From Oceanospirillales bacterium (GTDB lineage: Bacteria > Pseudomonadota > Gammaproteobacteria > Xanthomonadales > SZUA-36), in contig QIKG01000107.1 in assembly GCA_003232965.1 (NCBI GenBank), positions 1 to 35,000 of the forward strand: a stretch of 35,000 bases of DNA, written 5' to 3'. Position 1 is the first letter of the stretch. Every line of letters starts with the position of its first letter. Of this stretch, positions 1 through 9,478 are shown one piece after another. The translations under genes and the position numbers were made by a program. The notes under the pieces are model-generated. The model searched no databases. It worked only from the letters and a program-made list of their open reading frames with translations, and was not told the origin of the DNA.

Positions 1-26
1 TAAGTGTTTGATATATATTGAAAAAA

Positions 27-102
27 TGGTGGCTCGACCCGGAATCGAACCAGGGACACGCGGATTTTCAATCCGCTGCTCTACCAACTGAGCTATCGAG
101 CC
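27..102 (-). tRNA. tRNA-Phe (GAA)
   Basis: Read on the minus strand, the 76 bases fold as a standard tRNA. The acceptor GGCTCGA pairs with TCGAGCC, the D-arm contains AGCTCAGTTGG, and the anticodon stem GCGGA/TCCGC closes the loop TTGAAAA with anticodon GAA. The T-arm carries GGTTCGATTCC. The discriminator is A and the 3' CCA is encoded in the DNA. A run of six T follows immediately and could help end transcription. Confidence 0.97.
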
Positions 103-138
103 ATTACTTACCTGCACAATTGCTGTGTAGGGCGCGTT

Positions 139-167
139 ATTAGACAATTACAGGGGGGTGAAGTCAA
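139..167 (-). promoter_or_regulatory. sigma-70 promoter of tRNA-Phe
   Basis: On the minus strand there is a -35 box TTGACT (162-167), a 17-base spacer and a -10 box TCTAAT (139-144). Each box matches the consensus at five of six positions. A GC-rich stretch (CGCGCCC) follows around the expected start point near 132. GC-rich discriminators are typical of stable-RNA promoters under stringent control, so growth-rate control is plausible. The leader before the mature tRNA would be about 30 bases. Confidence 0.7.
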
Positions 168-210
168 GTTAATTCTGGGTTTTTCTATTGAAAAACTGAA
201 TTCTTCGGTG

Positions 211-480
211 TCATTCCGGTGCTACAAAGCCTTCCGGTTTTTCTGAGCCTCTACCAAAAAAATACTTTTCCATCTCAGTCTCAATAAATTGACGATCTTT
301 TGGGTTTAATGGGTTCAATCTATGTTCGTTTATCAGGGTGGTTTGGTGATCCATCCAGGTTCGCCAGGCCTGTTGAGAAACCTCATTATAGATACGCTTG
401 CCCAGTTCGCCGGGCCATGGTGGGCGTTTTAGGCCATCGGCTTGTTGTTTAAGAATGGTGCAATTGACTTTATGATTCAT
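211..480 (-). CDS. yggX: YggX, Fe(2+)-trafficking / oxidative damage protection protein
   Basis: The 89-aa protein has the full length and sequence pattern of the YggX family: MNHKVNCTILKQ at the start, then PPWPGELGKRIY and WMDHQTTLINEHRLN, and a C-terminal EMEKYFFG. Family members are small cytosolic proteins that help protect iron-sulfur clusters and limit iron-driven oxidative damage. The frame is open upstream to 609, but the family start is the ATG at 480. That start overlaps the end of mutY by 11 bases, so the two are probably translationally coupled. The mutY-yggX pairing is the same as in E. coli. MutY carries a [4Fe-4S] cluster, which makes the pairing functionally sensible. Confidence 0.95.
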   Translation of the reverse strand: MNHKVNCTILKQQADGLKRPPWPGELGKRIYNEVSQQAWRTWMDHQTTLINEHRLNPLNPKDRQFIETEMEKYFFGRGSEKPEGFVAPE

Positions 481-1531
481 CTGGGTTCTCTGTTTGCCGG
501 TTTGCTGTAAGGGGTATTTTAACGCTTTGCTCAAGAATTTGCCGGATGGGTGCAGGCAGGCCGAGTTTACGCCAGTCATTGGTGGCGAAATAGCCACCCT
601 TTGCCTCATTCACCTGCATTTGTTTGTGGTCAACTAGTAGTGGCGTGATATGTAGTCGAAAATGGCTGAAATCATGAATTAACAAAGGTAATTGTTGTTC
701 AATATTTATAGCATCCTGCTCGGTGTGCTCGGGGAGTGACCAAAGTCCACCCCAGATTCCAGTAGGCGGGCGTTTTTCCAAATAAATGCGACCTTGGGAA
801 TCCCGATTGATGAGTAATTGTTTGAATTGCTCAGGGTTCTTTTTCGCAACTTTGCGACCGGGAAACTCAGCTACTCGATTTTCCAACAAGGCGTAGCAAT
901 CGGCATTAACTGGGCAGTGCGTACACTCGGGCTGGCTGCGGCTGCAAAGGCTGGCTCCCAAGTCCATGATGGCCTGGGTGTAGGCTGCGCCGTTTACTTT
1001 TGTAAGTCGGCCTTCAGCTGCCTGCCAAAGTTTATTTTGTACTGCTACCTTGCCTGGCCAGCCGGGAATGCCTGCATGGCGGGCAAAAACCCTCTTGGCG
1101 TTGCCATCAAGGATGGCTAAAGGCGTGTTGCTTGCCTGTGAGGCGATGGCATTTGCAGTTGAGCGGCCGATGCCGGGGAGTATCAACAATTCCGCTGCCG
1201 AGTCCGGAAAAGTCGTAGAAATCCGGTGGGTTATTTGTGCGGCTTTATGTAAATTGCGGGCGCGGGCGTAATATCCTAGCCCCGACCATAGCGCCAGCAC
1301 CTCATCCAGACTGGCTGTTGCAAGAACCGGTAGTGACGGGAATTGCTGCATAAATGCCTGGTAGTAGGGTATTACTGTTTTTACCTGGGTTTGCTGGAGC
1401 ATTATTTCTGCTACCCAGATGGGGTAAGCGTCTATTTTTTTAGAATTCCGGCTTCTCTTGGGCTGCCAGGGCAGGTCATGGCGACCATGGACTTTCGCCC
1501 AGGCAAGCAGCCTTTCGGGGAATGACTTCAA
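470..1531 (-). CDS. mutY: MutY, A/G-specific adenine DNA glycosylase
   Basis: The 353-aa protein removes adenine mispaired with 8-oxoguanine or guanine in base-excision repair. Catalytic Glu is at residue 42 (VAEIMLQQTQV) and catalytic Asp at residue 142 (ILDGN). The helix-hairpin-helix is LPGIGRST (118-125). The [4Fe-4S] loop is C196-X6-C203-X2-C206-X5-C212. The C-terminal third is the NUDIX-like 8-oxoG recognition domain (PPTGIWGGLWSLPE). There is a short extra segment (about residues 25-35) before the catalytic helix compared with E. coli. The start is a TTG at 1531, because the codon five places upstream is the ftsY stop in the same frame. It follows ftsY by 12 bases and overlaps yggX, so the three probably form one operon. 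Confidence 0.96.
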   Translation of the reverse strand: MKSFPERLLAWAKVHGRHDLPWQPKRSRNSKKIDAYPIWVAEIMLQQTQVKTVIPYYQAFMQQFPSLPVLATASLDEVLALWSGLGYYARARNLHKAAQITHRISTTFPDSAAELLILPGIGRSTANAIASQASNTPLAILDGNAKRVFARHAGIPGWPGKVAVQNKLWQAAEGRLTKVNGAAYTQAIMDLGASLCSRSQPECTHCPVNADCYALLENRVAEFPGRKVAKKNPEQFKQLLINRDSQGRIYLEKRPPTGIWGGLWSLPEHTEQDAINIEQQLPLLIHDFSHFRLHITPLLVDHKQMQVNEAKGGYFATNDWRKLGLPAPIRQILEQSVKIPLTANRQTENPDES

Positions 1532-1543
1532 GCGAGTAGGTAA

Positions 1544-2560
1544 CTAATGATTTTCAGGGATTGGCAGGATAGCATTAATAAATGTACCCGCATCAAAGGG
1601 TCGCAGATCGACAGCAGACTCACCCACACCGATAAATCGTATGGGTATGTCCAGTTCTTTGGCGAGTGCGAAAAGTACTCCGCCTCTAGCGGTACCATCT
1701 AGCTTGGTAAGGGTAATTCCTGTTACTTTCACAGACTCGTTGAATTGTTTGGCCTGGGCGATGGCGTTTTGCCCGGTTCCGGCATCCAGTACCAGCATAA
1801 CTTCATGTGGGGCATGGCTATCGAGCTTGCCCATCACCCGATGTATTTTACGCAGTTCTTCCATCAAGTTGGACTGGGTATGCAGGCGCCCGGCAGTATC
1901 GGCAATGAGTACATCGACACCACGCGCGCGGGCTGATTCCAGCGCATCAAAAATAACCGAAGCAGAATCAGCCCCGGTTGCCTGGGCGACTACGGGTATC
2001 TGATTGCGTTCACCCCAGGATTGTAGCTGTTCAACGGCCGCTGCCCGGAAAGTGTCACCGGCGGCCAGCATCACCTTTAGGCCTTCTTCTTTATAGCGCT
2101 GGGCGAGTTTACCGATGGTTGTGGTTTTACCGGCACCATTAATACCCACCACAAGGATTACAAAGGGCTTGCTACTGGTGTCAATCTGTAATAATTGCTC
2201 CGAGGGTTCAATTAATTCATACAACTCGGCCTGCACAGCGGGTAATAATTGCGAGGCTTCTGTAATCACCCCGGCTTTTATACCCTGGCGTAAGGCGTCG
2301 GCAATTTCGAGGGTAGCACTAACCCCAACATCAGCCATCAGCAGGGTAGTTTCCAGTTCTTCAAGCAAGTCTTCATCCAGCATAACCCCAGGGGAGAAAA
2401 GCTTGCTGAGGGTATCGCCAAGTGATGTGCGGGTTTTACCCAGCCGTCGCTCCAGTGGGTCAATGCCGGCAATTTCTACCGGTCGTAATTGCACATCTGA
2501 AACTTGACCGGCTTGTGTGCTACCGGTTTTGTCGCGTTTTTTTCTAAAAATTCTGAACAT
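1544..2560 (-). CDS. ftsY: FtsY, signal recognition particle receptor GTPase
   Basis: FtsY docks the SRP-ribosome complex at the inner membrane for co-translational membrane protein insertion. The 338-aa protein has an N domain (about 35-125) and a G domain with P-loop GINGAGKTT (139-147), DTFRAAAVEQL (from 169), DTAGR (221-225) and TKLDG (285-289). The acidic A domain seen in E. coli FtsY is almost absent; only about 35 residues with a basic MFRIFRKKRD start precede the N domain. The frame is open to 2632, but the ATG at 2560 gives the usual basic start and is preferred. It is divergent from rsmD, so the roughly 85 bases between the two starts should hold both promoters. Confidence 0.95.
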   Translation of the reverse strand: MFRIFRKKRDKTGSTQAGQVSDVQLRPVEIAGIDPLERRLGKTRTSLGDTLSKLFSPGVMLDEDLLEELETTLLMADVGVSATLEIADALRQGIKAGVITEASQLLPAVQAELYELIEPSEQLLQIDTSSKPFVILVVGINGAGKTTTIGKLAQRYKEEGLKVMLAAGDTFRAAAVEQLQSWGERNQIPVVAQATGADSASVIFDALESARARGVDVLIADTAGRLHTQSNLMEELRKIHRVMGKLDSHAPHEVMLVLDAGTGQNAIAQAKQFNESVKVTGITLTKLDGTARGGVLFALAKELDIPIRFIGVGESAVDLRPFDAGTFINAILPIPENH

Positions 2561-2646
2561 GAAAGGCCTGATATCTGCTGGTGTTTGTAGCTGAAGCAGG
2601 TATGCTATCAGCAATATGTATATTGTAAACAAATATTGAAGCCGGG

Positions 2647-3216
2647 ATGCCGAAACAGAGTAAAAATTATGGCATCAGGATTATCGCGGGTAAGTGGCGA
2701 GGTCGTCGCTTGCCAGTAGTTGATTTACCAGGTCTGCGACCAAGCGGTGACCGTGTCAGAGAAACTTTATTCAACTGGTTACAAGCCGATATTCGCGGAG
2801 CCCGGTGTCTAGACCTGTTTGCTGGCAGTGGTGCGCTTGGTTTGGAAGCCGCTAGCCGAGGGGCAGCTTCAGTCAAGTTGTTGGAAAAGCATCCGCAAGC
2901 GGCGATGCAATTGCAGGAAAATTGCCGCGTGCTTGCGGCTGAGAATATACACATCGAGAATGTTGACAGCCTTGATTGGCTTAATTCGGTTAAGCCCGGT
3001 AGTTTTGAAATTATTTTTATCGACCCGCCGTTCGATAGTCAATGGCAAAGCAGCTTGCTTGAAAAAACAACATCGGTCGGAATGCTGACTGAAGACGGTC
3101 GGCTTTATGTTGAGTCAGCCCGCCGTTTCGAGGCTCCGCTTGTTCCGGCAGGACTAAGAGAACTAAAAATAAAACTCCTGGGTGAGGTTCGAATGCAGCT
3201 GTTAGCGCTAGCCTGA
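2647..3216 (+). CDS. rsmD: RsmD, 16S rRNA (guanine966-N2)-methyltransferase
   Basis: The 189-aa protein is a class I SAM-dependent methyltransferase that modifies G966 of 16S rRNA. It shows the family N-terminal block (RIIAGKWRGRRLPV), PSGDRVRETLFNWL, SAM motif I CLDLFAGSGALGLEAASRG and the N-methyltransferase catalytic motif DPPF in IIFIDPPFD. Its length is normal for the family. It is divergent from ftsY and followed by a strong intrinsic terminator, so it appears to be a single-gene transcript. The ftsY/rsmD/coaD neighbourhood is conserved in Pseudomonas relatives. Confidence 0.95.
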   Translation: MPKQSKNYGIRIIAGKWRGRRLPVVDLPGLRPSGDRVRETLFNWLQADIRGARCLDLFAGSGALGLEAASRGAASVKLLEKHPQAAMQLQENCRVLAAENIHIENVDSLDWLNSVKPGSFEIIFIDPPFDSQWQSSLLEKTTSVGMLTEDGRLYVESARRFEAPLVPAGLRELKIKLLGEVRMQLLALA

Positions 3217-3249
3217 CCGTAGTCATAAAAAACATTCCAACTAGTTTGA

Positions 3250-4200
<951 letters not shown>

Positions 4201-4207
4201 TTCAACG

Positions 4208-5884
4208 ATGAAGTTTTTAAATAAAACCCTGCTGTTATTGGTAGTGGTGTTAATCAGCAGCTCTTTACTGGCGGCAGACAAGCCCGGCAAATCAGCTATT
4301 TCCAGTGCCCACTACCTTGCCACTGAAGCAGGTTTTGAAGTGCTTGAGCAGGGTGGAAATGCCTTTGATGCTGCGGTTGCAGTTAGCGCTGCACTGGCGG
4401 TTGTTGAACCTGCAAGTTCCGGTATAGGTGGCGGTGGGTTTTGGTTGCTTCATCGTAATGAAGATCAGAAAAACATCATGATAGACGGTCGCGAGGAGGC
4501 ACCTTCTTCGGCGCACCGGGATATGTACCTTAACGAAGAGGGTGAGGTCAATCGTGATTTGGCAATGCAGGGCCCGTTGGCCGCAGGTATTCCAGGCCAT
4601 GTAGCTGGAATGGTGCATATCGCCACAAACTACGGCCGCTTGCCGCTCAAGGTATCCTTGGCACCGGCTATTCGCCTGGCAAAAGAAGGTTTTCCAGCAG
4701 ATGAAAAATATATTCGCCTGTTAAAGCCAGTGCGTAAGCACATGCTGCGCTGGCCGGCGGGTCGCGCGATATTCCTGCATGACGACCAAATTCCCGCGCT
4801 TGGTGCGGTAATTAAACAGCCCGATATAGCGCGGGTGCTTGAGCAAATAGTCTTAACCGGAACCAACGACTTTTACCATGGAGAAACGGCCCGTTTACTA
4901 GTCAAGGGTGTGAATGAGGCTGGTGGTAATTGGTCTCTAGAGGATCTCGCGGCGTATAAAGTTGTTGAACGGGAGCCGGTTCGCTTTACATATAATGATT
5001 ACGAATTGATTACTGCTTCACCTCCCTCCTCAGGTGGGGTAGCAATAGCTGAAATCCTCAATATTCTCGAGCCCTACAAAATCGCTGAACTATCTGAAGC
5101 TCAGCGCACCCACCTGGTAGTGGAAGCCATGCGGCGTGCCTATCGTGATCGCAGTATTTACCTTGGCGATCCGGACTTTGTTGATGTGCCGGTTGCAATG
5201 CTTATCGACCCGCAGTATGCAGCTGGTATGCGCACCTCGATTCGTATTGATAAAGCGACCCCTAGTTCCGCGCTTGCGGGAATAGGCGATGTTGCTAGAG
5301 GCACACACACAACACATTTCTCGATTGTTGACTCGGAAGGGAATCTGGTGGCAGCCACTTTAACTGTGAATACGCTCTATGGGGCTAATTTTGTAGCACC
5401 TGGAACGGGTTTTCTGCTGAATAACCAGATGGATGATTTTTCTGCCAAATCAGGAACTCCGAATGCTTACGGTTTGACCGGTTTTGAAGCCAATGCGATT
5501 GCCCCAGGAAAACGCCCGCTATCGAGCATGAGCCCGACTTTTGTTATCGGTGAAGATCGAGTGGCGGTATTGGGAACACCGGGCGGTAGCCGAATTATCA
5601 CGATGGTTTTATTGAGCATTCTGGATTTCTTCGCTGGCAATGGCCCGCAATCTTGGGTAGCGCTGCCGCGTTACCATCATCAGTACTTGCCGGATCGGAT
5701 ATTTGCCGAGCCGGATGCTTTCAGTGAAGAGTTGCAGAGTCAGTTACGCGCGCTTGGGCATGAGGTGCAGATATTGAATCGGCAATGGGGTAATATGAAC
5801 GCGATAATGTGGGATCGGCGCAGCGGAAAGTTAGAGGCTGCCAGCGACCCACGCACACCTTCCGGCAAGGCAACCGTAAAATAA
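4208..5884 (+). CDS. ggt: Gamma-glutamyltranspeptidase / glutathione hydrolase
   Basis: This N-terminal nucleophile hydrolase cleaves gamma-glutamyl bonds of glutathione and related peptides in the periplasm and self-processes into two subunits. A signal peptide is clear (MKFLNKTLLLLVVVLISSSL, cleavage near LLA-A). Family motifs include GGNAFDAAVA, SSGIGGGGFW, the processing site GTHTTHFS with nucleophile Thr368, and RPLSSMSPTFV and GTPGGSRI near the oxyanion hole. The length of 558 aa is normal. Two starts are possible: ATG 4190, overlapping the ferredoxin end, or ATG 4208. The latter gives the more compact signal peptide. It is cotranscribed with coaD-fdx by overlap and with the downstream hydrolase by a 16-base gap. 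Confidence 0.93.
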   Translation: MKFLNKTLLLLVVVLISSSLLAADKPGKSAISSAHYLATEAGFEVLEQGGNAFDAAVAVSAALAVVEPASSGIGGGGFWLLHRNEDQKNIMIDGREEAPSSAHRDMYLNEEGEVNRDLAMQGPLAAGIPGHVAGMVHIATNYGRLPLKVSLAPAIRLAKEGFPADEKYIRLLKPVRKHMLRWPAGRAIFLHDDQIPALGAVIKQPDIARVLEQIVLTGTNDFYHGETARLLVKGVNEAGGNWSLEDLAAYKVVEREPVRFTYNDYELITASPPSSGGVAIAEILNILEPYKIAELSEAQRTHLVVEAMRRAYRDRSIYLGDPDFVDVPVAMLIDPQYAAGMRTSIRIDKATPSSALAGIGDVARGTHTTHFSIVDSEGNLVAATLTVNTLYGANFVAPGTGFLLNNQMDDFSAKSGTPNAYGLTGFEANAIAPGKRPLSSMSPTFVIGEDRVAVLGTPGGSRIITMVLLSILDFFAGNGPQSWVALPRYHHQYLPDRIFAEPDAFSEELQSQLRALGHEVQILNRQWGNMNAIMWDRRSGKLEAASDPRTPSGKATVK

Positions 5885-5900
5885 ATTTATAGGCGAATAC

Positions 5901-6767
5901 ATGAAAATCTGGTCAATAGAGGGAAACCAGCAAAAACTTGATGGTGGTGCAATGTTCGGGAATGCGCCAAAAGCGGTGTGGGAACGCTGGATAAAACCCG
6001 ATGATCGTAATCGTATTTCCATACCAACCCGCACCATGTTGGTAGAAAACCTGAACGGTAAAACAGTATTATTTGAAACTGGGATAGGCGCGTTTTTTGA
6101 ACCGTCCTTGCGCGACCGTTTCGGGGTGGAATCCAGCGAGCATGTATTGCTGAATAACCTCTCGGAGCTGGGTTTCAAAGATGAAGATATTGATGTGGTG
6201 GTTCTCAGCCATCTGCATTTCGATCATGCTGGCGGGCTGCTTTCAGCTTGGCAGGAAGATAGCGACTATGAGCTATTATTTCCTAATGCCCATTATCTGG
6301 TAGGCAAATCCCATTGGCAGCGAGCCACCCACCCACATCCACGGGATGCCGCATCCTTCATTCCCGAACTCAACCAACTGCTCGAACAAAGTGGGCGCTT
6401 AGAATTGGTAGATGACCGGCAACACCCATTATTGGGTGATAGTGTGCGCTTTAGTTTTAGTGATGGGCATACGCCAGGTTTAATGCTCGCGGAAATTGGT
6501 CCAGCTGAAGGTGGGGGAATTATTTTCTGCTCGGACTTAATTCCCGGACGCCCCTGGGTTCATACTTCAATCAGTATGGGTTATGACCGTTATCCAGAAT
6601 TATTATTAAACGAAAAAAAGACCTTTCTTGAAGATAAGCTGGCACGCAATGTACGCTTGTTTTTTACCCACGACAATGAATGCGCGCTAGTGAGTGTGCG
6701 TAAAGATGATCGTGGGCGCTTTGTTTCCAGTAAAGAAGTAGCCATTCTGGCAGGTCTACAATTGTGA
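5901..6767 (+). CDS. Metallo-beta-lactamase-fold hydrolase
   Basis: The 288-aa protein has the metal-binding set of the MBL superfamily: SHLHFDHAGG (HxHxDH), a later DGHTPG histidine, CSDL with the bridging Asp, and a C-terminal FFTHD histidine. No signal peptide is evident, so it is probably cytosolic. The substrate is unknown; the family includes lactonases, glyoxalase II and arylsulfatase-like enzymes. It sits between gamma-glutamyltranspeptidase and an M20 amidohydrolase, with its stop overlapping a possible GTG start of the next gene, so a role in processing small amides, lactones or thioesters is inferred. Confidence 0.85.
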   Translation: MKIWSIEGNQQKLDGGAMFGNAPKAVWERWIKPDDRNRISIPTRTMLVENLNGKTVLFETGIGAFFEPSLRDRFGVESSEHVLLNNLSELGFKDEDIDVVVLSHLHFDHAGGLLSAWQEDSDYELLFPNAHYLVGKSHWQRATHPHPRDAASFIPELNQLLEQSGRLELVDDRQHPLLGDSVRFSFSDGHTPGLMLAEIGPAEGGGIIFCSDLIPGRPWVHTSISMGYDRYPELLLNEKKTFLEDKLARNVRLFFTHDNECALVSVRKDDRGRFVSSKEVAILAGLQL

Positions 6768-6775
6768 GCTTTATT

Positions 6776-8071
6776 ATGAAAAAAATCTTCAGCATATTCA
6801 TCCTGACTTGGACACTCTTGGCCAGCACAGTGAATGCCGCCCCCGAATGGCAGGCAATCGATACGGTTATTGCCACTAATAACCAGCAAATCATTGAATG
6901 GCGCCGCTGGTTTCATCAGAACCCCGAGCTTTCCAATCGCGAATTTAATACCGCAGAATATATTGCCAGAGAACTCAGTAATATGGGCCTGGATGTTGAA
7001 ACCGGAATTGCCAAAACTGGAGTAGTTGCAATATTACAGGGCGGTAAGCCAGGCAAAACTGTGGCTTTACGCGCAGATATGGATGCCTTACCGGTTCGCG
7101 AAGAAACCGGACTGTCATTTGCCTCCACGGTTGAGACCGAATTTGGCGGTAAAACGGTAGGGGTTATGCATGCCTGTGGTCATGATGCACATATGGCAAT
7201 CTTACTGGGAGTGGCTAAAACACTTTCGGCGATGCGCGATCAGATTCCCGGAAAAGTTCTGTTTATTTTTCAACCAGCAGAAGAGGGCGCTCCTGTAGGT
7301 GAAGAGGGTGGGGCTGAGCTGATGTTGCGAGAGGGCTTATTTGAAAAACATAAGCCGGAGGCAATATTCGGCCTGCATGTTGGTCTGAACATGCCATATG
7401 GCACTATCGCCCTGCGCCGTGGCCCGATGATGGCAGCAGTAGATACCCTCACTATTAATGTCAAAGGCCGGCAAACCCACGGCGCCCGACCCTGGGGCGG
7501 AGTTGATCCCATTGTGACCAGCGCACAAATCATTAACGGTCTGCAAACGATTGTTTCCCGGCAGGTCAACATCACCAAAGCTCCGGCGATAGTGACCATC
7601 GGCAAAATTACCGGCGGTATACGGCATAATATTATTCCCGATGAAGTAGAGCTCTGGGGTACCATCCGCAGCTTCGATCCGCAGATGCGCGAACAGATTC
7701 ATGCACAGGTCAAACGGATTGCTGAAAATATTGCGGCTTCTGCCGGGGCTACTGCAACCGTTGAGATCGACACGGGTTACCCGGTCACTGTCAATGACAG
7801 CGACCTATACGACCAGATGATGCCGACGCTGGTTAAAGTATCCGGCGAGCGCGAAATATTTACCCCTTCGTTAGTGACTGGTGCAGAAGACTTCTCGTTT
7901 TTTGCCAATGAAATTCCCGGAATATATTTCTATCTAGGTGCTGTAGCTGAAGGTCAGGATCCCTTGACCGCGCCATCCAATCATTCACCAATGTTTGATG
8001 TGGATGAGTCGGTGCTGGAAATTGGAACCCGGGCTTTGAGCCACCTAGCGATAGATTACCTCTCAAACTAA
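6776..8071 (+). CDS. Secreted M20-family amidohydrolase (hippurate/IAA-amino acid hydrolase type)
   Basis: The 431-aa protein is a metal-dependent amidohydrolase of the M20D type, which removes N-acyl groups from amino acids or short peptides. It has a signal peptide (MKKIFSIFILTWTLLAST, cleavage near VNA-AP), so it acts in the periplasm. Metal-site motifs are RADMDALPVREETG, HACGHDAHM, FQPAEEGAPVGEEGGAE, FGLHVG and a C-terminal NHSPMF. A dimerisation domain begins around VKGRQTHGA. GTG 6764, overlapping the previous stop, and ATG 6776 are both possible starts; ATG is chosen for the typical signal peptide. Together with ggt it suggests salvage of amino acids from conjugated peptides. Confidence 0.9.
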   Translation: MKKIFSIFILTWTLLASTVNAAPEWQAIDTVIATNNQQIIEWRRWFHQNPELSNREFNTAEYIARELSNMGLDVETGIAKTGVVAILQGGKPGKTVALRADMDALPVREETGLSFASTVETEFGGKTVGVMHACGHDAHMAILLGVAKTLSAMRDQIPGKVLFIFQPAEEGAPVGEEGGAELMLREGLFEKHKPEAIFGLHVGLNMPYGTIALRRGPMMAAVDTLTINVKGRQTHGARPWGGVDPIVTSAQIINGLQTIVSRQVNITKAPAIVTIGKITGGIRHNIIPDEVELWGTIRSFDPQMREQIHAQVKRIAENIAASAGATATVEIDTGYPVTVNDSDLYDQMMPTLVKVSGEREIFTPSLVTGAEDFSFFANEIPGIYFYLGAVAEGQDPLTAPSNHSPMFDVDESVLEIGTRALSHLAIDYLSN

Positions 8072-8183
8072 AAGGTAAAGATAATTAGGCTCAGGGGTAT
8101 CTGATTTTTTTGATTTTGATTAGAGAGGGGTAGACGGGTAACCCAGTGGCAGTTTGAAGTGTAAATAAGGCACAACATTTAGT

Positions 8184-8381
8184 TTATTCAAAAGAATTTC
8201 GGAAAACTAAACTGCTATTATCAGCTCTTGGCCCATATCGGGTTAATGGTCTACCAAGTTCATGAGCTCCGAGATCTGGCGCTGCTGCATTAAAACCATT
8301 GTTGAGTATGAGGTGTCTGTTCCCGATACCCACTGCAAGAAGTAGTTGAGTACATTGTGGGCACAAAATTCTATTTGACCA
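8184..8381 (-). pseudogene. Probable remnant of the C-terminus of a right-handed beta-helix-type protein
   Basis: An open frame of about 66 codons on the minus strand has no ATG start; only a TTG at 8366 is available. It encodes [19 protein letters not shown] followed by RPLTRYGPR. This resembles the conserved end of many secreted parallel beta-helix repeat proteins, where a pattern like (N)DG(F/Y)-x-G-APDLGAYE-x-G-PLPHYGPR closes the protein. Nothing upstream in any minus frame continues the similarity, and a TAG closes the frame at 8382-8384. I infer a 5'-truncated leftover from a deleted gene. A chance reading frame cannot be excluded. Confidence 0.45.
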
Positions 8382-8419
8382 CTACATAACGACCAAGGTA
8401 CTTTAAGAAGTGCATGCCC

Positions 8420-8466
8420 TATGGTTTGACTATGGTTTAGTCTATGATTTAGTTTATGGGTTTGGG
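8420..8466. repeat. Four imperfect 12-bp tandem repeats
   Basis: Consecutive units read TATGGTTTGAC, TATGGTTTAGTC, TATGATTTAGTT and TATGGGTTTGGG. The first lacks one base. They sit just beyond the stop of the barrel gene and have no obvious coding or regulatory role. Confidence 0.6.
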
Positions 8467-8472
8467 TGTTTA

Positions 8473-9240
8473 TCAGAAATCGAAACCCACTCCCAGCATA
8501 AGCCCTGACACCCCCATATCAAGAACAAAATTATTATCATCATAGTCCATATCTAAATGCCGATAACCAAACCGCATAGATGTCAAATCATTGAATTGAT
8601 AGCTTACAGTCGCTGCTAGCTGATAACTAAAATCTGAACCTACCCCAAAACCGCCAACATCAGCACGAGCCCTGAAGCCCCACTTGTCACTTATCGGCCA
8701 AGTTCCCCGAATTCCGACAATGGGGTCGACCCAGCTATCACCTATTCGAATTCTGTAATCAATGCCAATCGGCGCATTACTCTGAAAATGGATAAGAGTA
8801 TCAACATCAACAGACCGAACCCCGCCGAAGACCTGCAGATTGTCATTGTTGCCAAGTTGGTAAGCCGCAACCATTTCCCATAGTTTCTGGGTCAGCTCCA
8901 GCGTGACACTCGAGGGTCCGCCTAAAACTTCGGTTTCGTTGGCGAGATTCATACGATTATAGTCTAACCAGTATGTCCAGCTGCCTTTGCTGGCCTCCAT
9001 GTTGATGATGATTGCGCCATCTAGATTGTCTAGAACATCACCAAAATTCATATCCACATCTGCCTCGGAACCTTTAGGGCCAGTTTGCCCTGACATACCA
9101 ATTGCCCACAGATAGGGTGTCACTGAATAAGACCATTCATCCGGATCTTCAGCTATTGCAGAAAACGGAAGCATACACAGACCAGCAAGGACAACTCGAA
9201 AAATAATTTTAAAATAAATGCCCTCACTTTTTCCAGTCAT
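8473..9240 (-). CDS. Putative outer-membrane beta-barrel protein
   Basis: The 255-aa protein has a signal peptide (about residues 1-30, ending FSAIA-ED) and then alternating polar/apolar stretches rich in aromatic residues, such as EWSYSVTPYLWAIGMSGQTG, WTYWLDYNRMNLA and SMRFGYRHLDMDYD. The last residues, MLGVGFDF, end in Phe as in many outer-membrane barrels recognised by BamA. The overall pattern resembles small barrel families of unknown function. GGAG lies about 8 bases before the ATG at 9240, supporting that start. It stands alone with 238 bases upstream, and its role is unknown. It could be a porin-like or surface-integrity protein. Confidence 0.75.
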   Translation of the reverse strand: MTGKSEGIYFKIIFRVVLAGLCMLPFSAIAEDPDEWSYSVTPYLWAIGMSGQTGPKGSEADVDMNFGDVLDNLDGAIIINMEASKGSWTYWLDYNRMNLANETEVLGGPSSVTLELTQKLWEMVAAYQLGNNDNLQVFGGVRSVDVDTLIHFQSNAPIGIDYRIRIGDSWVDPIVGIRGTWPISDKWGFRARADVGGFGVGSDFSYQLAATVSYQFNDLTSMRFGYRHLDMDYDDNNFVLDMGVSGLMLGVGFDF

Positions 9241-9478
9241 ATGATTTTCTCCAATTATGCTACGGGTGTAACCCGGCTATCGGGTCGAATCTATACAACT
9301 ATAACATGTTCGCTATCGGAGTAAGTTAAGGGGCTTTATCATGCGACCTATCAATGGCTTAACCCTTATTTAAAGCCAAATTAGAAGGTGTTACATCAAT
9401 GCAAAAATGGCTTAACTTAGTGCCATTCTGGACAGACATCCAATAAACCCAGCTGCTTTCGGTAAAGTGTGAGCGGTT

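Larger units (their letters stand above)
8072..8472. other. Gene-poor interval between the M20 gene and the outer-membrane barrel gene
   Basis: About 400 bases lie between two converging genes without an intact gene. I see a probable protein remnant on the minus strand and a run of imperfect 12-base repeats, both listed separately. No clear hairpin with a T tract was found; a T7 run at about 8105-8111 has no convincing stem before it. Confidence 0.6.

Noticed and set aside
481-609. N-terminal extension of the yggX frame
   Set aside because: It overlaps the conserved 3' part of mutY in another frame and has no YggX similarity; the family start is at 480.
8420-8466. CRISPR-like array
   Set aside because: Units are 11-12 bases, adjacent and imperfect, with no spacers and no cas genes; it is a short degenerate tandem repeat.
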